Source: Candidatus Cibiobacter qucibialis (lineage in GTDB: Bacteria; Bacillota; Clostridia; Oscillospirales; Ruminococcaceae). Taken from it: a stretch of 33,711 nt of DNA. Positions within the stretch are counted from its first letter, which is position 1, and the number at the start of each line of letters is the position of its first letter. Below are positions 1 to 6,900 of the stretch, piece after piece. The position numbers and the translations under genes were made by a program. The notes below the pieces were generated by a model. It was not told the origin of the DNA. It saw nothing but the letters and a program-made list of their open reading frames with translations, and made no database searches. The stretch spans positions 1-33,711 of the forward strand of contig SAUS01000026.1 of NCBI GenBank assembly GCA_004000625.1, written 5' to 3'.

Positions 1-104
1 GGTACCGCAACCCGACATTATCGAGCATTTTGGCAACGCAGATGCCGTGCCGCAGCCGCCGAAGCGGTGCTTAAGCCGTAAGGCGGGAATTGTGCGGTGT
101 TGCC
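1..104 (+). repeat. MITE-like element, copy A (partial at window edge)
   Basis: This is the right-hand part of the 173-bp repeat seen complete at 4045-4217, 19155-19327 and 29332-29504. It shares the internal block from the TTATCGAGC motif (about 19) to the right terminus GTGCGGTGTTGCC ending at 104. The flanking CTA at 105-107 would be the right target duplication, but the left flank lies outside the window. Bases 1-18 do not match the other copies, so this copy may be rearranged internally. It lies just beyond the 3' end of the racemase gene. Confidence 0.8.
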
Positions 105-130
105 CTAACTCCTACTTCCTAACTCCTAAC

Positions 131-874
131 TCAATCCTCAAATCCCACCGGCTCCACGCCGCAGGCGCGCATGGCGTGCTTGCAAAGAACCTCGGTGCTG
201 TCGATGAAAAACGGTCCCAGGTGTTCGTCCCGCTTCACAAGGCTCAGTTCCGTGCAGCCAAGCACCGCCATATCGCACCCCTGGGCGTGCAGGTCATCCA
301 CCGCTGCGTTAAACAGTTGCATGTCTACGCGCTTGCCCTGCTTGATCTCATCATAGATGATGGACATGATGCCCTTTTGGGCCTGTTCGCCGGGGGCGGC
401 CCATTCCAGGCCGATATCCCGGCAGGCGATCTGATACGTTTCCGCCAGCAGGGTGCCGTCCGTTGCCAGAATACCCAGCTTATGGCACCCGGCCGCCTTG
501 GCATCCGCCGCGGTCAGGCGCGGCATGTTCAGTACCGGTACCGGCAGGGCCGCGGCCAGGCGGTCATAAAAATAATGCGCGGTGTTGCAGGCAATGGCCA
601 GCACGGTAGCACCGTAGCGCACCAGGCTGATGCCGTCCTGCTCCATCACATCAAAGGGGTCATCCTTGCTTTTGCCCACAATAAAGGCTGTGCGGTCCGG
701 GGTGGACGCGCGCGAGGAGATGACGATATCAATGTGATCCTGATCTTTCTGGGCGGGGGTATGGTCGGTGATCATCTGGTACAGGTAGCAGCTCGCCGCC
801 GGGCCAAGGCCCCCCATAATTCCCAATACCGGGTGTATGGCTTTTGTTGTTTGTTCCGGCGTAATTTGCGCCAT
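131..874 (-). CDS. Aspartate/glutamate racemase family protein
   Basis: Cytoplasmic cofactor-independent racemase of the Asp/Glu racemase superfamily (YgeA/RacX-like), expected to interconvert L- and D-amino acids or act on a related substrate. Numbered from the chosen start, the N-terminal GIMGGLGP motif is at about 18-25. The two catalytic cysteines of this family lie in ACNTAH (Cys96) and LGCTEL (Cys207), one per half of the pseudo-symmetric fold. The frame opens 18 bases earlier with ATGATG, but GGGAGGGG lies just ahead of the ATG at 874 and the promoter at 904-932 puts the transcript start close to 897, so the shorter 247-residue form is preferred. It stands alone, convergent with nothing, and is followed by repeat copy A. 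The exact substrate cannot be read from sequence. Confidence 0.88.
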   Translation of the reverse strand: MAQITPEQTTKAIHPVLGIMGGLGPAASCYLYQMITDHTPAQKDQDHIDIVISSRASTPDRTAFIVGKSKDDPFDVMEQDGISLVRYGATVLAIACNTAHYFYDRLAAALPVPVLNMPRLTAADAKAAGCHKLGILATDGTLLAETYQIACRDIGLEWAAPGEQAQKGIMSIIYDEIKQGKRVDMQLFNAAVDDLHAQGCDMAVLGCTELSLVKRDEHLGPFFIDSTEVLCKHAMRACGVEPVGFED

Positions 875-903
875 GCGCACCCCTCCCATCATAGATATTA
901 CTC

Positions 904-932
904 ATTATAAGGCGTTGGCGCAAATTATGCAA
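904..932 (-). promoter_or_regulatory. Sigma-A promoter of the racemase gene
   Basis: On the minus strand a -35 TTGCAT (927-932) and a perfect -10 TATAAT (904-909) are separated by 17 bases. The predicted transcript start near 897 leaves a short leader before the ATG at 874. Confidence 0.8.
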
Positions 933-943
933 GCAAATCAAGC

Positions 944-987
944 AAAATCCCGCCGGGAGCCATATGCGCAGCTCCCGGCGGGATTTT
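944..987 (-). terminator. Terminator of the phage-like operon
   Basis: A perfect 17-bp stem (944-960 with 971-987) and a 10-base loop, beginning with AAAA and ending with TTTT. It lies 33 bases beyond the holin stop on the minus strand and marks the end of the operon that starts at the 8436-8464 promoter. The U-run is short, so some read-through into the racemase gene is possible. Confidence 0.75.
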
Positions 988-1019
988 CAACTATTTATAG
1001 GGTAATTCCCCCTATTATT

Positions 1020-1295
1020 TTATTCCGGCTGTTTCAGCTGGCGGATCAGCTGGTTGGTACCGGTTGCCGCGAGGCCTGAAACAATGCCCACGGCCAGCGC
1101 TGTCAATGGGTCGCCTGCCGGGAAGTCCGGCACACTTCCGCACCAGGCCAGCACCCCCAGCACACCGCCCAGCGTGCCGCAGATGGTGGGCAACCATTTA
1201 TTGGCAAGCGGCGTTTGTTTGACCGCTGTTGCCGCCAGGTAGCAGATAACCGTAATCGCCGCCACCCCTGCCATACCAAAAGTTGTCAGATCCAT
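1020..1295 (-). CDS. Phage holin
   Basis: Small 91-residue membrane protein matching the holin type common in Firmicutes prophages (Phage_holin_5_2/holin superfamily V by recognised pattern). Three hydrophobic stretches are visible: about 4-25 (AGVAAITVICYLAA), 36-52 (CGTLGGVLGVLAW) and 62-80 (LTALAVGIVSGLAATG), with a short charged tail. Holins form pores that let the endolysin reach the wall. The start is set by AGGAGGAGACC directly before the ATG. It is the last gene of the operon, following the 90-residue membrane protein and the M23 peptidase, which is the usual lysis-cassette arrangement. Confidence 0.85.
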   Translation of the reverse strand: MDLTTFGMAGVAAITVICYLAATAVKQTPLANKWLPTICGTLGGVLGVLAWCGSVPDFPAGDPLTALAVGIVSGLAATGTNQLIRQLKQPE

Positions 1296-1336
1296 GGTCT
1301 CCTCCTTTTTATTTTATGCTTTTTTATGCTTTTCTT

Positions 1337-1609
1337 TTAACTTATGGCCCGGCCTGCGGGGGTATGCGCCTTTTCCAGGTTGCTCAGGCGGTGGTTTGCC
1401 ACACGCAGCTGCTCTTCCAGCACCGGCACGCGCTGGGCAAAGTTGTTGTGGGCGCGCACTTCGCGGGTCAGCTCCTCCAAGCGGGCATCCGTGACCGCCT
1501 GGGCCGTTACCATCCGCTGTTCCGCGCGGCGGGCAGCCATCATGTTGGTGATAACCACCCCCAGCAGGCTCAGCCCGCCGGTGATCAGCGCCACCAGAAT
1601 TGCTTCCAT
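1337..1609 (-). CDS. Phage lysis-cassette membrane/coiled-coil protein
   Basis: Ninety residues: one N-terminal membrane segment (AILVALITGGLSLLGVVITNMM, about 3-24) followed by a long charged helix with heptad character (about 30-80). This type of protein sits between endolysin and holin in many Clostridia prophages. The topology recalls XhlA-type holin partners, but the function is not established. The frame extends upstream to 1675 inside the M23 gene, but GGAGGTG nine bases before the ATG at 1609 sets the start. The start lies five bases beyond the M23 stop, implying translational coupling. Confidence 0.7.
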   Translation of the reverse strand: MEAILVALITGGLSLLGVVITNMMAARRAEQRMVTAQAVTDARLEELTREVRAHNNFAQRVPVLEEQLRVANHRLSNLEKAHTPAGRAIS

Positions 1610-1614
1610 CCTGT

Positions 1615-2250
1615 TCACACCTCCGTATAGGCGGCGTGGTACAACCCCGATTCCACCAGGCCAAGGTCCCCGCACAGGGCATACAGCCGGGCAGCGTCCC
1701 CGTTGGAAATCGGCCCCACCGTTACCGTCTGCATTTGGACCGGCTGTGTTTTTTCCGCTGCCGGGCGGGCAACGCTCTGGTAGCCGCCCAGCCGCACCGC
1801 GGTAGATGCCGCCGCAAAATCTGCATCCAGCCAGTTCAGCGGGTGGACCCGGCGTTTTTTGTACCGCACCTCAAAATGCAGGTGTGCCCCGTAACAGTTG
1901 CCGGTATCCCCGCTGTAGCCGATCAGCTGGCCCTCGTATACCGTCTCCCCCTGGGCCACGCAGAGTTTGCTCAAATGGGCGTACAGCGTCTCCAGCCGGC
2001 CGCCGCGGTAATCCGCATGGCGCAGCTTGAGCATATTGCCATAGCTGTTGGTATCCCCCTGGGTGCGGCGGCCATTCCAGCGGTATGCGGTTTCCACCGT
2101 ACCGTCTGCCGCGGCATACACCGGCGTGCCGACGGCGGCGCGGAAATCCAGCGCCCGGTGCAGGCTGCCGTCATTATAAAACCACCCAGCGGTAATCACA
2201 TGGCTTTGCAGCGGCCAGCCAAACAAAACATCCCCATTGTGTAAAATCAT
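1615..2250 (-). CDS. M23 family peptidase (phage endolysin)
   Basis: Zinc metalloendopeptidase of the LytM/lysostaphin type, 211 residues, predicted to cut peptide cross-links of peptidoglycan. The zinc and catalytic pattern is complete: His31 and Asp35 in HRALD, His92 in AHLS, and His123/His125 in HLHFE. A C-terminal tail (about 165-211, containing VTVGPISNGDA) resembles a small SPOR-like module found on clostridial phage endolysins and may bind the wall; that assignment is tentative. There is no signal peptide, so export would rely on the holin at 1020-1295. AGGAGG lies four bases before the ATG. In this operon it directly follows the tail-tube gene, where tape-measure and baseplate genes would normally stand. 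Confidence 0.88.
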   Translation of the reverse strand: MILHNGDVLFGWPLQSHVITAGWFYNDGSLHRALDFRAAVGTPVYAAADGTVETAYRWNGRRTQGDTNSYGNMLKLRHADYRGGRLETLYAHLSKLCVAQGETVYEGQLIGYSGDTGNCYGAHLHFEVRYKKRRVHPLNWLDADFAAASTAVRLGGYQSVARPAAEKTQPVQMQTVTVGPISNGDAARLYALCGDLGLVESGLYHAAYTEV

Positions 2251-2268
2251 CCATCCTCCTGTTCTGCC

Positions 2269-2745
2269 TTACGCCGCCGTAAAGGTTTTGGTGCTAATGT
2301 TGAAGGTACCCTTGGTTTTTACGCCGGTATAATGCACATTAAAGGGGATTTGGTAGCCAGTGGTATCGCCGCCATAGCTGACGATCTCAATGTAGCATTC
2401 CTCCTTGATGGCCGGGTAGGCGTTGGCGGATGCTTCGCCCCAGAGCTTAACCTCCACAATGTCGGTTTTCAGGTCATCCAGCGTCAGGTCACCGTCGATA
2501 ATGGCCTGCAGCTTTTCAAACAGCGGGTCGTTTTTCTCGGCATAATAGGGTGCCACTTCGCCCTGTTTCTGGTAGCTGTCGATCGTGATCGAAGTCTGGC
2601 CCAGGATATTATTTTTCTTTTCCACATTGGCGGAAAGTTCCGGGGAATATTCTTCCAGGTCGTTGCCCAAGCGGCAATAGCTGGCGGTACCGGAACCAAA
2701 CGCCGCGTTCAAAAAGTGCGCCATATATTTGCGCTCAATCTTCAA
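2269..2745 (-). CDS. Phage tail-tube-like major tail protein
   Basis: Protein of 158 residues from a TTG start. The sequence is beta-rich with a conserved ending (YGGDTTGYQIPF, then HYTG, then a GTFN..TKTF tail) as in siphovirus-type tail tube subunits of Clostridia phages. It would stack as the tube through which DNA leaves. The frame opens at a GTG (2754) with no usable ribosome site, but GGAG lies eight bases before the TTG at 2745, giving an N-terminus MKIERKYMAHF. The ATG seven codons later has no Shine-Dalgarno sequence. The start overlaps the end of the upstream gene by 11 bases. No tape measure or chaperone gene follows it, which is abnormal for a working tail module. Confidence 0.72.
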   Translation of the reverse strand: MKIERKYMAHFLNAAFGSGTASYCRLGNDLEEYSPELSANVEKKNNILGQTSITIDSYQKQGEVAPYYAEKNDPLFEKLQAIIDGDLTLDDLKTDIVEVKLWGEASANAYPAIKEECYIEIVSYGGDTTGYQIPFNVHYTGVKTKGTFNISTKTFTAA

Positions 2746-3193
2746 ATGTATCACTCCATTTCATCGTATAGTGTGCCGTCAGTGTAACGGTGTAAACTGC
2801 GCTACCCTCATCGTTGGCCTGTTCCAGCCGGGCGGCCCCGGCGGTCAGGGTCTCCTGTACGGGGTCAGCGTTGCCAAGCTGCGGGGCCAAGCCGGCCGCG
2901 CTCTGCTCCGCCACCCAGGCCTGCAGTTCCAACAGGCGGCGGGCGGTCTGGGCACTCAGATTCGCATCCCCCGGCACAAAGGGCAGGTTCAGGCGCAGCA
3001 CCAGCTGCATTTTTTGGCGGGCCGTCACCTGCCCCAGCAGGTTCTGCCAGCGGTCGGTCTGCTCCACTCCTTTGGGGAAGAGCGCCCCGGTGCCCGCCGC
3101 CGGGGGCAGGTCGTCCACACGCAGATCAATACCGGTCAGAGCCGGGCAGCGGGCCAGCCATTGCAGCAACTGTTCAAAATAGGTTTCGTTCAC
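2735..3193 (-). CDS. Phage minor structural protein, likely tail terminator/completion
   Basis: A 152-residue protein of the kind encoded just before the tail tube in clostridial siphophage clusters. The N-terminal half carries a FEQLLQWLARCPAL helix and GIDLRVDDLP; the C-terminal half ends in a beta pattern (AVYTVTLTAHYT). Position between head-tail connectors and tail tube suggests a tail-terminator or minor capsid role, an inference from order. It starts with GTG preceded by GGGGGAG at nine bases. It overlaps the tail-tube gene and is separated from the gene upstream by 23 bases. Confidence 0.6.
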   Translation of the reverse strand: MNETYFEQLLQWLARCPALTGIDLRVDDLPPAAGTGALFPKGVEQTDRWQNLLGQVTARQKMQLVLRLNLPFVPGDANLSAQTARRLLELQAWVAEQSAAGLAPQLGNADPVQETLTAGAARLEQANDEGSAVYTVTLTAHYTMKWSDTFED

Positions 3194-3216
3194 GCGCTTT
3201 GTCTCCCCCTTTCCGG

Positions 3217-3642
3217 TCAGTTACTCAGGCTGTGCGCGCCGCTGCCGGAGCGGGTCCACCAGCCGCCCGCTTCCACATGGGCAGCCTGCCCGGCCGCTGT
3301 TTTACAGTCTACATACTGCACAGCGGCCAGCCCCGGCACTTTGGCGGGGGTAAAATCCAGCCATTGGGTGTAGCTCACCTCCGGCCCGATGCCTGCAAGC
3401 ACGCGGTCATGGGGTTCCAGCGTATAATCCCGGCCAAACGCCGCATGTTTTTCCGGGATAACCAGCAAAAACGCCGTGGCCGCACTGCTTGCGGGGCCGC
3501 TGCCGCCTGCCGCGGTTTCACGGCGGCGGGTATCAAAGTGTACGCCCTGCACAACGGTGCGCGTGATGGTATGTGCCGCCGGGTCCGCATGGTAGAAGGT
3601 AACGGTCTGGCAGCACAGGGGGTACTGTAAGGGCGCGGCCAT
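3217..3642 (-). CDS. Phage head-tail joining (minor capsid) protein
   Basis: A 141-residue protein with a beta-rich pattern (QTVTFYHADPA, then VVQGVHFDTRR, then FLLVIPEKHA). It matches the minor capsid or head-closure proteins that follow the first connector in clostridial prophages. The ATG overlaps the upstream stop by one base (TGATG), so the two are translationally coupled. It probably seals the head-tail interface. No catalytic motif is seen and none is expected. The family is recognised only by pattern and position. Confidence 0.58.
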   Translation of the reverse strand: MAAPLQYPLCCQTVTFYHADPAAHTITRTVVQGVHFDTRRRETAAGGSGPASSAATAFLLVIPEKHAAFGRDYTLEPHDRVLAGIGPEVSYTQWLDFTPAKVPGLAAVQYVDCKTAAGQAAHVEAGGWWTRSGSGAHSLSN

Positions 3643-4019
3643 CAGCCCACCCCGCCGCTGGCATAGCGGCCAAACACCAGGTAGTCCTGCGCCAGGGCAC
3701 GCAGGTAACCTTCCCGGCTCTGGATGGTTTCGGCGCAGAGCTCCGGCGGGGCAGCATAGGTTTCGCTCACGCTGCCCACGTTGGCGCTCACCACGCGGCA
3801 GCGCTTGTCCTCCTCCGCAAAGGCATACATTGCATCCGCCATGGCGCAGAGGGCGCAGGCTTCCGGTTCCTGCAGGCCCGCGCGCGGGCGCACATCAAAC
3901 ATACTTTTGTAGCGCTCCAGCTGGCGAGCGGCGCGGGTAATAAAGCGTGCAAAGCTTTCCTGCGGGATCTTTTCGCCCAGGTAGCTGGCGGTATAAAATT
4001 CGTAATCCGGCAAAGGCAT
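3642..4019 (-). CDS. Phage head-tail connector protein
   Basis: A 125-residue, mostly helical protein (FITRAARQLERYKS, later CALCAMADAMYAFAEEDK) of the gp6/gp15-like adaptor type that docks under the portal. The MPLPDYEFYT beginning fits this family. AGGAGG is almost directly next to the ATG at 4019. The TTG two codons later is better spaced, so initiation could be there, giving 123 residues. Repeat copy B fills nearly the whole gap between this gene and the capsid gene upstream, but the ribosome site is preserved because the insertion ends 25 bases before the start. Confidence 0.65.
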   Translation of the reverse strand: MPLPDYEFYTASYLGEKIPQESFARFITRAARQLERYKSMFDVRPRAGLQEPEACALCAMADAMYAFAEEDKRCRVVSANVGSVSETYAAPPELCAETIQSREGYLRALAQDYLVFGRYASGGVG

Positions 4020-4044
4020 TCCTCCTTCTCACAGGATTTTCTTT

Positions 4045-4217
4045 GGCAACACCGCACAATTCCCGCCTTACGGCTTAAGCACCGCTCCGGCGGCTGCGGC
4101 ACGGCATCTGCGTTGCCAAAATGCTCGATAAGACATCCAGTATTATCTGCGCTTTTGGCTTAGCATCTGCCGTACCTCGCTCGCCGTATCGGCACTTAGA
4201 ATTATGCGGTATTGCCC
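4045..4217 (-). repeat. MITE-like element, copy B, inside the phage operon
   Basis: Full-length 173-bp copy in reverse orientation, ending in GGCAACACCGC and GCGGTATTGCCC, and flanked on both sides by TTT (4042-4044 and 4218-4220). It lies between the capsid and connector genes of a single transcription unit. All reading frames around it remain intact, so it adds an RNA structure within the mRNA rather than breaking a gene. Confidence 0.88.
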
Positions 4218-4235
4218 TTTGTTTTCAGATACACC

Positions 4236-5105
4236 TTAGGCCTTGAACTTTGCCAGCACCACCTTGGCCTCGTTGGAAAGCACGGCAACGTAAAATTCGT
4301 CCGCTGTGATCTCGGTGGTGCGGATCTTGGGTTTGCGCTCGGTTTCCACATTCACCGCGCGCTTGCGGTAAATGGTCAGAGCGGGCACCTCGTCCTCGTT
4401 GTCGTGGTCGGCTTCCAGCTTGATGATAGGGCAGGCATAGCACTTGGTTTTGCCGGAGCCAACCTCCACCAGCGGCACCTTTTTGCTGGGCACCACACGG
4501 CAGCCCGCAATGGAGCCGATCTCGCCGGACATTCGCACATTGGCGGGGTACTTGTCCGTGCTGGTGAATTCGGCGTCCTTTCGCAGCTGGGTCACCTGTT
4601 TAGGGTGAACAAAGATTACCTTTTCGGTGGCCTGCTCTTCCTGCAGGGCGTCCACCGCATCCACAACGCCCGCATAGCTGATAATGCCCGCCGAGCCGTC
4701 ATAGGTCAGGGTAGCGGTCTGCAGCACATCCATGCAGTCGTTATCGATCTTGGCGGCAATGGCCATGGCCAGCTGGGTGTTGGCCTCCCCCACCGGGTTG
4801 CCGTAGCCGGAAAGCACCGCTTCATCGGTCAGGCCAATGCCCTTCATGGCCTTTTTCACGGTGGCTTTGCGGGTGGATGTCGTCATCTTTTCAATGGTCA
4901 CAGCCTCGCCCTCGGCCACAATGTCGGCATCGCCGATGTAGGCATAGGCGGGCACCGTGATGGTATCGCCGGGGACACCGGCCAGGGTATCATCCACCTT
5001 GGCAAAGGGTGCCACGCGCAGCTTTTTGGGGATTCGGGCGGACACCATGTCCCCCATCACTTCCGGGTCGATCAAATCAGCAATTTTGGTATAAGTATCT
5101 GCCAT
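4236..5105 (-). CDS. Phage major capsid protein (N4-gp56-like, HK97 fold)
   Basis: A 289-residue shell protein recognised as the N4-gp56-family type found in many Clostridia phages. The N-terminus has KIADLIDPEVMGDMVSARIP, followed by PGDTITVPAYAYIGDA at about 45-60, LTDEAVLSGYG and VHPKQVTQLRKD in the middle, and an RKRAVNVETER segment near the C-terminus. No maturation protease is present, which is usual for this capsid type. AGGAG lies nine bases before the ATG. It is preceded by an unusual 237-base gap and followed by repeat copy B. Full length and undamaged, so it should be able to assemble if expressed. Confidence 0.85.
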   Translation of the reverse strand: MADTYTKIADLIDPEVMGDMVSARIPKKLRVAPFAKVDDTLAGVPGDTITVPAYAYIGDADIVAEGEAVTIEKMTTSTRKATVKKAMKGIGLTDEAVLSGYGNPVGEANTQLAMAIAAKIDNDCMDVLQTATLTYDGSAGIISYAGVVDAVDALQEEQATEKVIFVHPKQVTQLRKDAEFTSTDKYPANVRMSGEIGSIAGCRVVPSKKVPLVEVGSGKTKCYACPIIKLEADHDNEDEVPALTIYRKRAVNVETERKPKIRTTEITADEFYVAVLSNEAKVVLAKFKA

Positions 5106-5342
5106 AGAATTTCTCCTTTAATCAATCAATTTTTGCGGGTCTATTTGACCCGTTCAGCTTATCGAAAAGTTCAAATTTTGCCTTTTGCCTTGTAGAGCAT
5201 GCGGGGGCAAGCAATGTTTACCCGCAGGTTCAGCGTTGCAGCATTATTTTAGAGCGTCTTGCTCATGGCAAATGGCGGCGGGCGCACACTGCGCCCCTAC
5301 GAATCACTTTTCGGCGGTCTGCGGCAAGTCTATTCGTCCCGC
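5106..5342. other. Non-coding gap inside the phage operon
   Basis: There is no credible gene here. It holds a short hairpin (CGGGTC...GACCCG, near 5138-5154) in the capsid leader on the minus strand. At about 5277-5300 is a fragment ending in GCGCCCCTACG, the same terminus as the GTAGGGG repeats at 8774-8973. In related phages a scaffold gene usually lies here, so this may be the scar of a lost or shortened scaffold gene invaded by repeats. Confidence 0.5.
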
Positions 5343-5522
5343 TTACTTTTCCCGCAGGCGGCGGTAGGTATCGGGGTCGCTGTGCTTTAAGGCAAGGCGC
5401 TCCCGGTAGCTCATGCAGGCAAATTCCGCTTCACGGTTCAGCAGCGGGGCACTGCCGGTTCCGGCGGCATAGGGTGCGGGCTGCACCGGCTGTGCGGCGG
5501 GGGTTGTCGATTTATGCTCCAA
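5343..5522 (-). CDS. Small phage protein between portal and capsid (59 aa)
   Basis: Short open frame from a TTG start (5522) to TAA (5343). AAGGAG lies nine bases before the TTG, and the start overlaps the portal 3' end by 11 bases, as in other couplings of this operon. The N-terminus is Pro/Ala-rich and the C-terminus is a charged helix ending SYRERLALKHSDPDTYRRL. Its place between portal and capsid is where scaffold genes lie, so it could be a scaffold remnant or a minor head protein. No family is recognised with certainty. Confidence 0.6.
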   Translation of the reverse strand: MEHKSTTPAAQPVQPAPYAAGTGSAPLLNREAEFACMSYRERLALKHSDPDTYRRLREK

Positions 5523-6873
5523 TCTGGGTTTCTCCTTTCTTTTCTTCGTTGTTTGCGGGGGCCGCTTGTGCTGCCTGCGGCATCAGCTCCTTACGGATCT
5601 TTGCCAGCTGGGCGGCATCGGCATGGGGCAGGTCAAAGTACCAGGCAAGGGCCAGTTCCGGCCGCAGCAGGCCGGATGTTACCATGCTCATGTACTCGTT
5701 CCAGGTGCGGGTGCGGTCAAACAGCACGCCATCGCCCCAGTCCATCGTCAGGTCTTTCCCGGCGTCAAAACTCAGGCCCGGCATGCCGTACACCTTGCCC
5801 AGCGCGGCGCACAGTTCCAGCGCCTGGCCGGCACCGTTCTGCCACATAGCCTGCAATTCCTGGATGGTCAGGTTATAATCGCCCTCGCTGGAGGTGATTT
5901 CCGTTGCGGTGCGCTCGGCGGCTTCCACCTCGCTCAAAATGCCGCGCTTGAAACCGATCAGGCTTTCGCAGCTGCGCAGGATATCCTGCTTGCGGGCCAA
6001 AAACTGTTCCACCCGCAGCTGCGGGCTGTACACCGTCACCCCCACATTGGCGGGGTCATCCGGCAGACCGATGAAAAGATCATCCTGCAAGGTGCGGCGG
6101 CCATAGCCATCCTCCCGTAGCAGGTCCTCCGAGGCAAACACACGGGAAGCACCGTTTTCAAACTCCTGCCGCATCTGGTATTCCAGCCGGGCGGCGCTGT
6201 GCATCAAGCCGGCGGCAGGGGCATATACCGCCACGGCGTCGGGGCCGCCATCCACACAGTTCAGCAGCGGGGTGCGCAGTGCAGCCAGACCAACGCCCCG
6301 CACCCCCGGCAGCAGCAAACTTGGCTGCAGCTGGGCGGTGGCGGGCAGCATCGCCAGCGGCACCTCCCGGCCTAACGCCTCACCCGCCAGCTCAAACAAG
6401 CGGGTCTCGATGGTCAGGCCGTCCGCCCCGGCGGTGCGGCGCTCCAGCAGCAGGTAGCCGCGGCCATCGTGGCGCAGCACCTCCATGGTGCCCACGCCGG
6501 TCAAAGCGCCGTGGGCATCGCGGCCAAGGGGTGCATAACAGTCCCGCCGGATGGGCACAAAGTCAAACCCGCGGCCATGCAGCACCGGTTTCAGCAGGCA
6601 TTCACCGCCAACCAGTGCGTACTGCATGGCCTGCACCCGCACGGCATCCAGCGCCTGCAGGCTGGGGGCCAGGGCTTCGGCGGTCCTGCTTTCATACTCC
6701 GCAAACACGGTGCGGCACAGCTTGCTGACCACCAGCACCGCCAGCCGGTCGGCGGCGTCCTCGCCGGGGGATTGGGTGCCGTAATAAAGGTTCAGCCATT
6801 CCCGGATGGCCGCCTGCATCCGGGCCGAGGTCACATCTCCCCGGCCGAATGCCTGTTCCAAGTAACTTTTCAA
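5512..6873 (-). CDS. Phage portal protein (SPP1 gp6-like)
   Basis: A 453-residue portal subunit forming the dodecameric DNA gate at one capsid vertex. Recognisable features are an N-terminal helical wing (IREWLNLYYGT), the VVSKLCRTVFAEYES segment, the VGGECLLKPV strand and the C-terminal stem region around GILSEVEAAERTATEITSSEGDY, which matches the portal clip/stem helix of Gram-positive phages. The C-terminal Ala/Glu-rich tail is typical. It starts with TTG, preceded by AAGGA at about five bases; the nearby ATG runs directly into a stop. It follows the large terminase by 27 bases. Length is normal for the family. Confidence 0.85.
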   Translation of the reverse strand: MKSYLEQAFGRGDVTSARMQAAIREWLNLYYGTQSPGEDAADRLAVLVVSKLCRTVFAEYESRTAEALAPSLQALDAVRVQAMQYALVGGECLLKPVLHGRGFDFVPIRRDCYAPLGRDAHGALTGVGTMEVLRHDGRGYLLLERRTAGADGLTIETRLFELAGEALGREVPLAMLPATAQLQPSLLLPGVRGVGLAALRTPLLNCVDGGPDAVAVYAPAAGLMHSAARLEYQMRQEFENGASRVFASEDLLREDGYGRRTLQDDLFIGLPDDPANVGVTVYSPQLRVEQFLARKQDILRSCESLIGFKRGILSEVEAAERTATEITSSEGDYNLTIQELQAMWQNGAGQALELCAALGKVYGMPGLSFDAGKDLTMDWGDGVLFDRTRTWNEYMSMVTSGLLRPELALAWYFDLPHADAAQLAKIRKELMPQAAQAAPANNEEKKGETQIGA

Positions 6874-6900
6874 TCCATTCCTTCTTTCCTATCTGTGGTT

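Noticed and set aside
105..133. Tandem TAACTCC repeat as an attachment site
   Set aside because: Similar low-complexity TAATT/CCTAA tracts occur at 18163-18190 and 27583-27606 beside unrelated genes, and no integrase is present.
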